Origin: Mermis nigrescens
Taxonomy: Eukaryota > Nematoda > Enoplea > Mermithida > Mermithidae
Assembly (NCBI GenBank): GCA_036768485.1
Contig: JAVLUZ010000154.1
Span: forward strand, 26,463,637 to 26,527,636
Length of the DNA stretch: 64,000 nt
Direction of reading: 5' to 3'
The notes beneath the pieces were generated by a model. That model was not told the origin of the DNA, made no database searches, and saw only the letters and a program-made list of their open reading frames with translations. Positions within the stretch are counted from its first letter, which is position 1; every line of letters begins with the position of its first letter. This document shows positions 23,865-36,677 of this stretch, one piece after another. The position numbers and the translations under genes are program-made.

Positions 23865-26300
23865 AGCGAGTGCAAAATTTGTGTCCCCTCACAGCAACAA
23901 CGGCACACCCCTGGGAGGTGCGGTTTCTTTAAAAGGTAAATAATAAAATAGCTTAGATACCCTTTTTTGTTTACACTCAATACCGAGCTAGTCGTGAGTA
24001 TAAAAATTACACCAAAAATTCAAATGATCGGCGGAGGGCCAATTTTTAAAAAAATGTTTTCCCTGATTATTAGGTTACGAATCAAGTCTTAAAATTTCTT
24101 TACACTCATTAGTTGTTGCACAGGAGTGTAAATTAGATGGTTTTTTACTGTTTTCAAATGCACAAGCATATCTAACTCAGTTTTACATTCTATGCAGTCT
24201 GATTGGTTTCAAAAGGTAGACGGTTATAAAATCTAGAAGAACCTTTATTTATTTTTTTAAAGTAATATTTTCAAATATAAAGGCGGTTTATTGTAAAGAG
24301 TGTGGGACAAAAAATATTTTTTTCCTGCCATATTCTTTACTTAATAGACAGAACGTGGGAATTATCTTTAAAATGTGCCTCGTCCTAAGCGCTATACGTC
24401 AAAATTTATTTTGTTTCTTTACAATCAACATTGCGTTATTAGTGCGTGCAGGTGTAAACTTTACACTAAAAACATTTTTTCCGCCCAGAGCGTCGAGGAT
24501 GATGATTTTCTTTAAAAAACGTTCTCCGTAAGCTCAGAATAACGAATCTAACCTTTAAACTTTTCTACAGCCAGTGTTTGTTGAGGTATGAAGAGGTGAA
24601 CCTTGAATCATACATCTATTTTCTAATGCCGATAGATAAGTCCGTATTGCATATTATTTGATCAGATTTTTCTTATTTTAGAGGTTTTTGACTCGTCTTT
24701 AATAAATATTTATTTTTATTATCATAAATGCACTATTCTTAAACTTCAATAAAATGATGAATATTTTTCAACATAGTATAATCAAGCTGAAATCTTGGCT
24801 GCGAGTTGAGTTGGTGCAATGGCTGACGTATCCGTTCTCGCATATGGATTTAAAAAAAGAATAATGGATTCAACTCTTCTGAATACTAACTTTTTCATTT
24901 TTTGTAATTCTCTTGGCAAAACCATGCACTTCATTTGACTTGTTCATCTATTTAGGTTCTGCAGATGACACATTTTTGTTTTTTGAATTTAGCCTTAATT
25001 CTCGAATGGTAGTGTAGAGAGTGCGAAAATCGGGAAGGGGGTGAAAATACACATTTTGTTCGAGTTTTCAACTTGTTTATGTCTGCCAACAACTCCGATT
25101 ATCAGTTTTGAGAAATGTTTCCCGACAGAAATGTACTACGGATCAAGGGCTATCTTGTGCTTACCAGCAAACTTTTCTACAATCAATACGCAGTTAGTGC
25201 CAGGGGTTTAAACTTTACACTCTAGTGGATGAGTAAAAAACAGATTTTGTTCAAGATTTCTCTGCCAACTTTTTCGATTATGAGTTGGGATGAATTAAAT
25301 AAAATAGAAATAAAGTAACTTCTAACGGCTACACGTCGAAGCAAGCCGCGTTCAAAAAAACGTAATATTGAGTTGTTTATGGGGGTGTAAAGTTCGAAAT
25401 CTGTGGTGTAAAATGGCCGAAAATATAGGTTTTTTTCGTATTTTGATTGGTAAATCATATCAAATATTTTGCGGAAAATAAGTTTGGCACATACAAACGT
25501 ACTGCAATCAAAGGGCTACAAACTGGCTCGAACCGAATTTATTTACACTCAATTGGGGCGTTAGGTTCAGATTTTTAAAACTTACAATGTGGTGGACAGT
25601 GGAAAATACGTGTTTGTCCATTTTTTTGTTCGCCACTTTCTCTGTTCAGAAGTCGGGCGAGGTCGAATAGGATAAAAATAAAGTACTTTCTAAGGGGTAC
25701 GCGTTACAGCGAATTGCATTTGTTTACATCGATATTTAGCTTTTTCGGAAAGTGTAAAGTCAAAAAATGGGGGAGTTAAACGTGTTTCTGTCTTGTTTTT
25801 TTCTGCCAAGTTCTGGGTTATGACTCTGGACATAATCTCAAGTCTAAAAATGAACCAGAAACCAAATGTGATACGCCAGTCTGTTTGCAATCAACAGTGT
25901 TGTAAAGCGGTTTACATCTGATATTTATTTGTCCTCGGGCCATTAAGGAGATTTAATTTTTTGATAAATGTTGATCGTAATATCAGAGTGATATCAGAAT
26001 TACGAATCCGACTGAAATTTTCTTTACACTCTGTGGTTGTGTAAAGTTAACACTGCATATTAAGTTTACATAGTTCTGCCTTGTGGAAGCTCAATTTTTT
26101 TCAACATGTTCTACGTAAAATCAAAATTGGGAATCTGACTGTCAGTTTTCTCTACACCTAGTAGTTGTGTAAAGTTTGCACTATTCATTTGTTGTTAATA
26201 TGTAGTTTATACTACAAATTTATTTTACTTCCAAATCTGAGCGTTAGTGTTCCTTACACTTGATATTTGTGTAAAGTTTATGCTGAAAAACTTTGATCTG
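23865..26300. repeat. Long dispersed repeat F with recurrent GTGTAAAG/CTTTACAC motifs
   Basis: This segment of about 2.4 kb is matched, in the same orientation, by 62540 to the right edge. Shared landmarks include TGTCTGCCAACAACTCCG, CAAACTTTACACTCTAGTG, GTACTTTCTAAGGGGTAC and the end block TACACTCAGTAGTTGTGTAAAG. The body consists of degenerate sub-repeats, each carrying TTTACACT(c/g)..TTGTGTAAAG pairs able to form small hairpins. No coding frame is present. The other copy lacks roughly 800 bp corresponding to 24000-24900. Confidence 0.75.
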
Positions 26301-26463
26301 TTTATATATTGTAAGGTTGTCTTGTTTAAAAAGGATAATGCTGATGCTAAAAACAATATTGTTTTCCGCGTTCTACGACTGCTGTCATTATTGTGGCATG
26401 TTACTGTATGTGTTTACTGACTGATGTACTCAAATTATGCTAATTAAAAGTATGGTACTAGCA

Positions 26464-27523
26464 AATAAAAATGCTCCGATGGAGCAAAAAAGATGAATAT
26501 ATTTCGAATTGTGGATTGTTAAGGATGTAAAAGGTTGGGACTGGGAAAAACCAACCTAAAGTCGCAAAATCTGATAAGAATCACACTTTTTCTAAGCAAC
26601 GCAAAAATCGAAGTATATTCTGCAGCCAACAGATTAAAATAAATATTTAACCATAAAAATGATTGAAAAAGCAGCACGTTAGCTATGCAGTAGCTATGAG
26701 AAATGATATTGAGTGAACTAACAGTCTTTCTAAGCCAATTGAATGAAATAGCAAACATCGATGCATCCAAGACAATTGAAGAAATTGTTGGTTTAAAACA
26801 GTAGGAAACGCGTAAGTTGACGTGAAACAGTTTAAATGTGGGTACACTAGCATGCCCGTGACGATTGTGTGCACTAACAATCGGCCCTTGCTTTGCTTGC
26901 TATAATGCTCATAACAAAATAAAACAACTTTAAATACAAAATCACTTAGTTTTCTATCAATCAGGATACGAAGCTAGTCAGCGTTGCTACCACACATGGG
27001 CGTGGGGGGTTTGGGGGGTATGCAACCCCAGAAGTTGGAATACCCCCTTAGAAATCAAAATACCCCCCCCCAGAATTCAAATTTTGAAAATTTTTTTGCT
27101 TTTTCAGCAATTTTTTGATGCCATTAGATAGCGCTCGATGAGAAACGTCGAAAAACGGTGTTTTTGCTATACGACCACTTTTAAGACCATTTTTTTACCT
27201 TTGAAAATTTTTTCACTCCCTCCCCCTCAGAATTTCGGTGCTGCCCACCTTTGGTGCTACTTGCCAGCAATTTAAAAAAGTAAACATTATAGATTTCGTC
27301 TATACACTCTTATCTGAAACTTTGAAAATTATTTTTAAAAAACACTTCCTTAGAAGCCGCAGAATATACTTCGATTTTTGCGTTGCTTAGAGAAAGTATG
27401 ATTTTTATCAGATTTTGCGACTTTAGGTAGCTTTTTCATAGTCCCCCTCCTTTTACATCCTTAACAATCCACAATTCCAAGCATATTCATCTTTTTTTAT
27501 TCCATCGGAGCATTTTTCTTTGC
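26464..27523. mobile_element. DNA element with about 165-bp terminal inverted repeats
   Basis: The left arm (26464-26625) begins AAATAAAAATGCTCCGATGG and ends at GAAGTATATTCTGC. The right arm (about 27360-27523) is its close complement, from GCAGAATATACTTCGATTTT to CCATCGGAGCATTTTTCTTT. The arms share the complementary phrases ATCTGATAAGAATCA / TGATTTTTATCAGAT. A TA dinucleotide flanks GCAAA/TTTGC on each side, consistent with but not proving a TA target. The interior (about 730 bp) has no transposase and contains a nested family B element. Confidence 0.8.
26991..27253 (+). mobile_element. Family B hAT-like MITE nested in the inverted-repeat element
   Basis: It runs from CACACATGGGCGTGGGGG to CTGCCCACCTTTG. 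The flanks are GTTGCTAC (26983-26990) and GTGCTAC (27254-27260), an 8-bp duplication that has lost one base. It is inserted between the two arms of the surrounding element. Confidence 0.8.
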
Positions 27524-28004
27524 TATAAAAGATACTTGACGGTTGTCCATGTTCAGCCAAGATTCGAAATCACTGTCTCAGCATTACAGTAGAGTGTGCA
27601 TATGCTTTTGTTTTTTTCTTCAATTTTTATGTGCTTTTTGAAAATTCAAAGAGTGTCGATCTCAGCAGTCGCTTTTTAACGGAAATCTTAAGATTATTGA
27701 TTGAATCGTAAAACTTATGAATCGGAAAACTGCCTGTTGGATGCAAGACATATTAACCACTTAGGCATTTACAAGTAGGATGTAGCTAAGAACTGTTTAT
27801 ATTTTGGTCAAATAGGTGCCTATAACAAACCTGTATACATATAGATACTTTTGCTTATTCATCACGAACTGACTGGAAAATTAGTCGGCAAAGAAAAAGA
27901 CTCGCTCGTTATAATTATCGGCACTTTGGTGCAAAAAATAACAATTTAATCGACAAACAAGCGGAAAACATTGCAAAATGAGTCTTTTTCATGTTTTTGC
28001 ACAG

Positions 28005-28109
28005 ATATGCGCACTACAGTCACCACTTTGCTACAGTACGCAAGCGCATAGAATGCCTAATTTCCAATGGCGCGGTATTTTTCGGAGACGACCATGTGGC
28101 GTCCCGGAG
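28005..28109 (+). other. Candidate isolated exon, unrecognised
   Basis: A 35-codon open stretch lies between a plausible acceptor (TTTTTGCACAG) and a strong donor (GGAG|GTGAGG). It encodes ICALQSPLCYSTQ, AHRMPNFQW, RGIFRRRPC and GVPE. Composition is GC-richer than the surroundings. I find no partner exons with certainty. A further open stretch at 28432-28499 beginning MARYFGKFFG also ends at a GT. No family is recognised. It could be an exon of an unidentified gene or chance. Confidence 0.15.
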
Positions 28110-29042
28110 GTGAGGGTCGGTTAGGCGCGGACAATAGCCGAAAAGCGACCCCCCGACATGAAAGGGGCCGTTCTATTGACTATTAATGGCATTTTCTTTT
28201 ACCCGCGTAATTTACGCACTGGCCGTCTTTGAAATTTTTCGCTCTTTAGAATACCAATTACATGACACCGTACGTTTTTTGGGATCGGAGTAAAGTTTTC
28301 AGGAGAATAGCCTACGGTAACAGAAGAAAGGACTCGGTTTACTGTAGTACCGCGATTTGCGCCAATTTCAAAGCAAGCGTGTACGAATTTCGCAATTAAC
28401 GCACCAAAGCCCGCGGGGATTCGAAATTTTTGTTAGAATGGCCCGATATTTCGGCAAATTCTTTGGATCGCGTCATTTCGTTTATCGAAAATTCTCAGGT
28501 ACTCACGTATACTTAACATGTATGCATGCAATGCACGAAAGGTAGAGCGAATGAAATGATATGAATATTTCTTGTCTTTCCTGTTTTAGAGCTAAAGGGT
28601 TTTTTAAATTGAGCTGCATAATTTAATTGAAATTTATGAGAGAATATATTTTTAGCTGATCCGGTAAAGAAGTTTGAGGAAGGGAAATTGTATTTCCGTA
28701 AATACTGAGGAATTGTAAAGAATGAAACCAAGTTTTAGAGAACAACTTAAGATTCCTTGCACATTTTCTTAATTTTTTCAGCGCGATTTTAACATTTTTT
28801 ATCTTCCCCGATTGTTTTTCACAATCATGACTCGAAAAGAATATTTCAAGAACAATTTTACGGGATATATGAAAAGAGAATGCTTTGGAAAGTTGTTTCT
28901 GTCAGGAAAATCTTACTTGCCATCTCTTTTCAAAAATGTACAATCAGCTTCGATGGAATACGCATTTCCCTGGGTACTGCAGTGAGGTCTGCTACACACG
29001 TTGTATAATCTTTTTCACCGACAATAAGCTGACAGATTGCGA

Positions 29043-29421
29043 TCAGGGCGTAGCTGTGGGAGAGCGGAATAAGGGACTGACTAGTCCCCCAAAATTTTGA
29101 AAATATGAGTTTTCTTACAAGGGTACTCAAAGGGAAAAATTGAAAATTCTCAAGGATCTAAGACTGCTAAAATACTTTTTGGCACACTTTTTGAGCTGAG
29201 GAGCCTAGAATTTTCGGGCGCTTCGCGCCTTATTCATTTAGCATACAACATATTTATTCAATAGTAATATAAATCGAGTTTTTAGAATTTTTCCTTCTTC
29301 AGTGTATATATCTCGCTAAGAAAAGCTCAAAAACACCATTATTTTTGCCTATAGTGTGTACATTTGTTGAGAAATTCAATCCTTTTTCGCCCCCTCCCCC
29401 AGAAGGCTAGCTACGCTACTG
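29043..29421 (-). repeat. Element with CAGNGCGTAGCT inverted termini
   Basis: The left end CAGGGCGTAGCTGTGGGAG and the right end GGCTAGCTACGCTACTG are inverted matches. The interior contains GGGCGCTTCGCGCC, the hairpin shared with family D, and 'tcgctaagaaaagctcaaaaa'. The 8-bp flanks do not match convincingly, so the ends or the class may be off. Confidence 0.55.
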
Positions 29422-29439
29422 AGTCTCACTTATAATCCC

Positions 29440-30700
29440 AACAGTCCCACCGTCCACCATCCCACCAATCCCACCGTCCCACCAGTACCACCATCTCAAC
29501 AGTCCCACCTTCCCAACAGTCCCACCGTCCCAACAGTCCCACCAATAATCCAAACAGTCCCACCGTCATAACATTCCCACCGTCTTAACAGTCCCACCAG
29601 TCCAAACAGTCCCACCGTGCCAACAGTCCCAGCGTTCCAACAGTCCCACCGTCCCAACATTTCCACCGTCTTAACAGTTCCATCAGTCCAAACAGTCCTA
29701 CCGTTCCAACAGTCCCAACATTTCAACAGTCCCAACGGCCCAACCACTTCCGCTGTCCTAATCATGGAAGCACAGAATAGCCGATCTGGGAGTCAACAAG
29801 AGGGGATCAGCTAGAGTGCTTTATCGAGCTAAAATGAGCTTCAAAACTGATTGACCTAAATGCTAAAATAGCGGTAACCCTATGTTAATCTACAGTTTCT
29901 GATTGTTTTCAAACAGTAAGAAAATTATTGATTTTCGTCCATTTCTTGGTCTTCATTTTGCCTTATTTTCTCCGGAATATTTCTGATTTTTTCCTGGGAT
30001 ATCTATGAACTGTACGCATGCAGGTACTTAAATCTGATTAGGGAAAATAAGGCAGAATCGCAGAAATCGTGAAAAATCGCCGAAAATAGAATCCTTGAGA
30101 GTCCGCCGGATTTTCAAGGAGGAGGTTGTATACTATGGATGTTGCGCCTCACGCCCATGAATGATCTATCCCCCAAAATCCTGCGGATTCTCCAGAATTC
30201 AATTTTCGGCGTTTTTTAACGATTTTTGCTGATTACACCTCATTCTCAATAATCATAATTTAGTTCTTGCATGTGTGTAGTCCATAGACATCATAGAAAA
30301 AATTAGAAATATTTCGGGGAAAATAAGGGATAATGAAGACCAAAAAATGAACGAAAATCAATAATTTTCTGCAAAGGTGTCTGAAAATGATTAGAAGCTG
30401 TAGATCAACATAAGTTTTACGCTAGATTTAGCATTTAAGTATTTCCGCTTTGAGGTCATTTTAGCTCAAAAATCATTCCGACTGATCCCTCTTTATCGAC
30501 TGATTTCCAGACCGGCAATTCTGTGCTTCTATGATTACGACAATGAAAGTGGTGGGGCCGTTGGGATTATTGCTGGGACGGTGAGACTGTTGGGACGTTG
30601 AGACTGTTGGGATGGTGGGACTGCTGGGTTCATTAGTGGGTTTATTATGACGTGGGACATTTTAGACGATGGGAAGTTGAGACTTGTGGGACTGTTAAGA
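29440..30700. repeat. Inverted pair of CCAACAGTCCCACCGTC minisatellites around family A copies
   Basis: The left array (about 29440-29760) consists of units such as CAACAGTCCCACCGTCC. The right array (about 30550-30700) is the complement, GGGACGGTGAGACTGTTGGG. Between them lie two family A copies, reversed at about 29815-30030 and forward at about 30290-30540. The layout repeats that of 12044-13018 with an unrelated repeat unit. Confidence 0.7.
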
Positions 30701-30704
30701 CACA

Positions 30705-33700
30705 ACTAGATTTATGCAGAAGAAACAAACTGTAGGTACATTTTGGAAAACCTGTAAGGCAACTTAATATTAATCATGTCTGTAAATTATACTTCCTATC
30801 TTTGATAAACCATGGTTGACGTAAGATCAGTGCAACTTGTCCAAGGGCGGGGAAACAGGGGCACATGCCCCCGCACGAAAATTTTCAGAAATTTTGTTGA
30901 CTTTCCTGGTGCGAAAATTGTGTTCAGAAAATTGAGTTCAAAAAGGCAAAAAACATCAAAATTTTTCGGCGATTATTGATTATATAGATACGATGAGTTT
31001 AGAAGCTTGAATCTGCTGAAATAATCCAGCGCTTCATATCACTTTAGTGATTTAATGAACTATTTGTTCGTTGTGAGTGAAACTGCGCATGCTTGTAGAG
31101 CACAAATAGTAGAAGTGCGAAAATGATTGCGTACCATTTTGCCTTTTCTCTGCCTCGTTTGTCTTTCTTTACTAGGACACATAATCCTATAAGAGGAATG
31201 GCCAGATTTTCTTGTATTTTGCGCGTTTTCTGATCTACATCTTGTCAATAAGAAGGCCACAAATGGGCCTGAAAACAGTAAGAACAAAATGTTCATTGCT
31301 AAAACAGCTTTCTATCTTATTGGCAGCGACCCATTGCTGCACTGTTTATATATTTAGCTACTTAGCAGAGGTCGAAAAACGCATTTCAGCTCAGAAATTT
31401 TGTTCAATGTAGAAGTTTAATAATTTTAAGTGTTTTTGGACTTAATTCAGAACCAAGATTTGGCCGATTTTGCGAATATTTTACCTGTACAATTTAACAT
31501 TAAAGTGCTTTTTTACAAAATTTTCCGGATTTCTGCCCCGCACCCGCTGATGGGCACTCGAGCGCGCCACCCCACACCCCCAGCGCTGGAACTAGGTTGC
31601 CTGTTCTGTATGATCTAAGCGGTATAAATTGAGTTGCCACTAATTACTGTTATTTCTATAGTGCTTCATACTAGGCTAATGATTCGCAATTAATCTGTTA
31701 AAAGCCTGAACTTATGGCATTATGTCAAAATTCTTTTGTGCATATTTGATAATTTTCTGCTCTGTCAGACCATCAGTATTCACAGAGATACAAAATGTTA
31801 AGGGCGGTGAAAAAGGACTAAATTTATTGGTGCTTTGAGCCACTAATGATTTTTGAACTGTTCGTTAATAAAAAGGCCGTAAATTCTAAATGAAAACGGT
31901 AAAAATATCCAAAATTTCCGGCGCATCGCGCCGCTGTAAACGTTTTATATTTTTGATCGCCAAAAACCCATAAATTAGCTAGGCTACACTAGTAAAGGTA
32001 GAAAAACTTAGTTTTACTATACATAACGTGTTACTGCACTATATCATAGCATTAAATGCAAAAGTAGTCTTAAAATGTTCGTGCATCCAACCGAACTAAA
32101 ATCCTGACTACGCCTCTACACCTGCCACATTTTAATTTGCAGTCGGAAAATCAGGACAGTCGAAAAATGAGGAAAGTGGGGGTATCGGAACGACCGAAAA
32201 CAGTCGAAAAATTGAGATGGCTAGAGAATCGGGACACAATCGATTTTGCAGCTGAAAGATTTTTGAGCGAAAATATTGCAAACACTTTCTTTTCATTTTT
32301 TATGTAAAATTCTAAAAAGAGGAGAGTTAAATCGCTAAAAATTCTTTAAAATGTTACTAAAAATAGAATTTTGGGGGTTAACAGTAATCTGCAAGGGTTT
32401 TTTCAACTTTTGCGGAGAAATGTACACCGCCAACCCCCCCCCACGCCCTGCTCGAAATAATCATTGAATTTCTTTGATTATAGCGTAAATCTGGCGCAAA
32501 GTACCGGAAAATTTGTGAAATTAAAGCGGAATAACTTTAGAATCTTGAATTATTGCTCGATCTTCTGTATTTTTAGCATTTGACGCAGAACGTCGAAAAT
32601 TTTGAAAAGGTTATGCTTGAAAATAGAAGAAAACTGAGCTGGAAAAGCTGTTTCTGTTCTTAAAATCATTTAAAACATATTATCTGAGCAAAAATGTGGT
32701 TCCGGTCCGCCAAGAAAGTAAATAAATGTTATTAATAGGTATTATAGGTACTATCCGGCGCGAAGCGCCGAAAAATTTGAGAAATTATGATCACTGACGG
32801 CCAAAAATCATTGCAAATTACATATCCTTTCTTTATCTCACTAATTATTTTTGGCCAATGGAGTGGGGCGGCCGCCTCCCCGACCCCCCTAAAATCCGCC
32901 CATTGAAAGGATTTTCGTAAGGAGGTGATTACCCCATCTTTTCCCAACAGTAAAAACTCGGTCCGAAAATGCGTTATTCACATGCGGAATAGCACATTTC
33001 ACCGTTCTACATTGTCTAAATTTATTCAAAATCATTTCTAGAGCAGAATTTTTTCGAAAAATTCCAAAGTTTTCGGCAGCTTTGTGCAAAAAAGTACTTT
33101 ATTTTTTTAAAAAATCAATGAAATAGCGAAAATCCATTTACTGCATATGAGCGGAGCACTAAAAATTTTCTAGAATTAATGCTAAAAAATGAACAAAAAC
33201 TCTGCTTAAATAATTGTTCACAAATTTCGTTTCTTAAGTCTAGAAAACGTTTGTCACTACTAAAACCTATGTCAGAAAGAACAAATGATAGCCATTATCA
33301 CTGCAAAAAACATGTATTCTCCATCTCATATATACATAATGTTGCACATGAATAACGAATTTTTCCGATTAATTCTGGCAGTTTCTTGAATAAAAACTTA
33401 TAGCACTTGCTCTCTCTCACGAAAATCCTGGAACCCCACTAATCCGAAATTTAGTCTTTCTGAGCAATAACTATTTAAGTGAAATGTCCATTACTGTATT
33501 CAACGTGCCGACGATATAAAAATAAATGGCGTCAGCATTACACTTGTTATCAAAACATTTTATATAGGAAAATCAATATCAAATAAACATTGCGATTTCA
33601 GCTGTTTACCCTTATAAAATAAATGCAGGCTGAATGCGCATTTTAAATTATTTTGACAGTTTTTTCGAACGTCGAATATCTGAGGGATCATCATATTTTT

Positions 33701-34030
33701 TCTTAACAAATCAAACCCTTTGTCGAATTTTACGTAGCGTCTGCTGCTTAGCTTCGCTGCATGTGACCGAACTTTAATGTTTATTCAGAAGCCTCATGTA
33801 AACTGAGTGGTCTGCTAAGTAATTAATTAATTTAGTGGTGATAAGTTGATGACTGATAAGCAGCTTCGAATAATTAGGCGTCATAGCCATATCTTTGCTA
33901 GCATTAATGATTCGGGAAGTCGCGACGCGATACCTCGATAGTATGCATGGGCCTATACTGTGTTATTGAAATAAATGAATACATACAACTTTAAATACGT
34001 TAATGCATTAGAGTAGGGATCTAGTATACA
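30705..34030. other. Gene-free, repeat-littered DNA
   Basis: I see fragments of the GC-hairpin elements (CCGGCGCATCGCGCCG near 31919, CCGGCGCGAAGCGCC near 32756 followed by a GC-rich GGGGCGGCCGCC stretch to about 32900). Several CCCCC/GGGGG-bounded MITE remnants are present (30840-30870, 31530-31590, 32430). No exon chain or conserved protein motif was found. Confidence 0.5.
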
Positions 34031-34034
34031 ATTT

Positions 34035-34465
34035 ATCCCCCAGCGTTTTTTAGCCCATCCATATTAGCTACAGTAACCAAACTTTACAAGGAGACAGCTA
34101 AAAGCCTATTGTACTAATCTGGCAAAATTGATTAACTTACGGTGTAAACTTACTGCTTTAAGAAAAAATTTAAAAAAACCTTTTTTACTCTACTTTAAAC
34201 TTACTTTAAACTTACTTTTTTAAACTTACTTTTTTTAAATATAGGATATTGATTGAGTTACAAAAAACTGCTTTGTTTGAAATCACCGAATCGTTTACAA
34301 TTTTTAGATGCCGTTAGTACGTTGTAAACTGTGAGTGTAAAGCAGTAAGTTTACACCGTAAGTTAATCAATTTTGCCAGATTAGTACAATAGGCTTATAA
34401 CTATCTCCTTGTAAAGTTAGGTTACTGTAGCTTATATGAATCGGCTAAAAAACGTTGGCGCTTTT
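34035..34465. repeat. Large imperfect hairpin, about 130-bp arms
   Basis: The arms are about 34035-34160 and 34335-34465. The left reads GCGTTTTTTAGCCCAT, then GCCTATTGTACTAATCTGGC and AAAATTGATTAACTTACGG. The right carries CCGTAAGTTAATCAATTTTG, then CCAGATTAGTACAATAGGC and ATGAATCGGCTAAAAAACG. The intervening 170 bases include CTTACTTTAAA tandem units. It is a foldback MITE-like structure with no coding sequence. Confidence 0.85.
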
Positions 34466-34949
34466 ACCTTAAACTTTTTTGGGGTCCAATTTTCCCTGCT
34501 TTTCGAAGCATTTGAATCAATTTTGATGTTTTCTATTGTCAGATATCTAGAAGTTGATCAAGAATTAAGGAAAACTGGAAAATTTTGATGATACCTTCAA
34601 TCAATAATCGTTAGTATTCTAATCATGCATTAATGCCATTCAGCGAAGGACAAGTAACTCTGTCATTCTAAATTTTAACGAATCGGGCGCTGGAAAAAGT
34701 GATTTGCGTAAGTTTTTAAATAATGCAAAGAATTACGCATCACTAAGATACGTACGTATTCTAATGGGGTTAACCCCCGAATAGTTGACGATCCCCGAAA
34801 AAGTAACCGGCCCTTAGAATTTCCAATTTAAAAATGCATTCTTAGTCGTTTTAGCGACTTTCTTTGGCTCATAGATATCAATTTTGCTATTTCTTATTTA
34901 TATAATTTCTTTACACTTCTACAACATAAAACAAATAAAAAATTTAAAA

Positions 34950-35165
34950 AGTGCAATGGTATTGAGCAAAAAATTTAGTCAAAAAACGTGACGAAACAGT
35001 GCTTCAAATTACCAGAAGCTGTCGTAACAACGTAGTTTTACCGCCACTTTAGCGCTTATACGAGTTTTTGAGGTCGTTTTGGTGCAAAAAGCTCAATTTT
35101 TGACCCCCCCCCACCAAGACTAGCTGACCCCCTCCAGATCAGCTATGCTGTTCATCTATGGTACA
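34950..35165 (+). repeat. Family A repeat, right part
   Basis: Family A sequence from 'gtcaaaaaacgtgacg' through 'gtcgtaacaacgtagttttaccgccactttagcgcttatacgag' to GCTATGCTGTTCATCTATG. The left end is degenerate. Confidence 0.65.
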
Positions 35166-35627
35166 ACAACATTTGGGCATTGGGGTATTGCAGTACCTCA
35201 AAACCAAAAGTGTTTTAAAGTAATACGACAGGAGTGATATTCTATAGCATATCGAGCTCTGGTGATCTTCGATTTTGTTCAACGGCAAAACTGTATTAGA
35301 TTTTTAAGTAAGTTTTGTAGTCTGATTCAGTGAAAAACCTCTCGAATAAATGCAACAGAAAGTAAGCATTTTATCTGCGTACACAGAATGATATTCAAAG
35401 TTTGTTTCCTTTCACGTTTATTTTTCCAACTACCATTCATTCGATTGCGCTGAACTGTCAGAACTTAATGAAATAAATGTAAAATATTCTAAATTATAAA
35501 AATCAACCGAATTCGTCGCATTCAACCTTCAATATTTATGTCATTTTGGCAATACCGCGTTGGGCGACTAGTCATCAGTCCCATTGAAAACATCGTGAGA
35601 CCGCAGGAGTGAGGGCTTGCGTCACGT

Positions 35628-35653
35628 TATAAAAACATCTTTTGTCTCAGTTA
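35628..35653 (+). promoter_or_regulatory. Possible TATA/initiator pair
   Basis: TATAAAAA (35628-35635) is followed by TCAGTTA (35647-35653), an initiator-like match, in a CG-richer stretch containing CGTCACG. The spacing of about 21 bases is shorter than the usual 25-31. A GCAG|ACTTTTC acceptor and CCAAG|GTGGTC donor bracket 35767-35870 downstream. Their product is not recognised. It could be an upstream Otx 5' exon region. Confidence 0.25.
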
Positions 35654-36176
35654 TTCTGTCTTGCCTCTCTTTGTTCTTTCTTGTTTGATCAGTAAACTAG
35701 CTTTTCAGGCATTTTACGTATTTCAATTAGAAAAATGACCTGTGACCCGCGAATTTCTATTTGCAGACTTTTCTCTATTCGTTGACATATTATGCAAACA
35801 TGAATGGGCGCCCACCGTCCAAGCTCGATTTGCCAAAAACAGTGTCATCGTCAAATCTATAACCAAGGTGGTCTTTTTTTAACGATCTCGGAACCGCCCG
35901 TTAATTAGCGCTTTCATTCTAAGTACCTAAAAGCGTATACGTAATGTACGCGTGAGCAAATAAGTATAAAATATTGGTGGGATATTTGATTAAAGAAGAT
36001 CAAATGGTTTGTCGACGAGTTTGAGCGATGAGCGATTTCGTAATAGGTAGCACAATAAGATAGAAAGCATCTCATAGAAATAATAATAAAAATCGTAGCA
36101 TTTAAAACACAGTAATAAACGTGATAAATGAAGATATAAATCACTGAATAAGTTCCCAATGATCACACAGAGGGGG

Positions 36177-36653
36177 CAATGGCGGATTGAAGATTTTCTG
36201 ACAGAGAACAGAACTCTAAATTCTCCTATAAAGCGACCAAACTTGCCCAAAAAATCCTTTCATTATACCTGAAGTAGCGTTTTTTCACATCTTTTGGTAG
36301 ACAGAATTATTTGTGATCCGAAAGAAATTTTCGAAATTTTTCACGGAAAACGCATAAAAGTTGCGCGAAAATCGGCACAGAGCACCAAAAAATATTCGAG
36401 AAATCATCGTAAGAACTAAAAAAATCCTTGTTTTGTATCTCTTCTGACGTAAACTTTAAGTTTTTAGAGCGCCGAGAAAATCAGTAAATGTCATTAACGA
36501 GAACAAGCAGGCGCGAAGCGTCGGAGAAATTCGACTAAATCGTCATAAAAAAATGACAAAATCATCAAATAATACACATTTTTCTCTAATGCGCCTAATA
36601 TGTTTTGACGACAGAGGGGCGGTCGCCCTTCGCCCCCCTTTTATCCGCGCATG
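36177..36653 (+). mobile_element. Family D non-autonomous element
   Basis: It begins CAATGGCGGATTGAAG and ends TTATCCGCGCATG, imperfect inverted termini. The body aligns with 41030-41409 over about 380 bases (gcgcgaaaatcggcacaga, tcttctgacgtaaac, gtttttagagcgccgag, gtcattaacg). It carries AGGCGCGAAGCGTCGG. Flanks AGAGGGGG and AAGGGGGT are a weak duplication at best. No protein is encoded. Confidence 0.65.
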
Positions 36654-36677
36654 AAGGGGGTCTGGCTGGAGTCTGAC

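Noticed and set aside
29496..29814. Open frames with GTVGTVGL or TVPSVQTV repeats
   Set aside because: They arise from the CCAACAGTCCCACC minisatellite.
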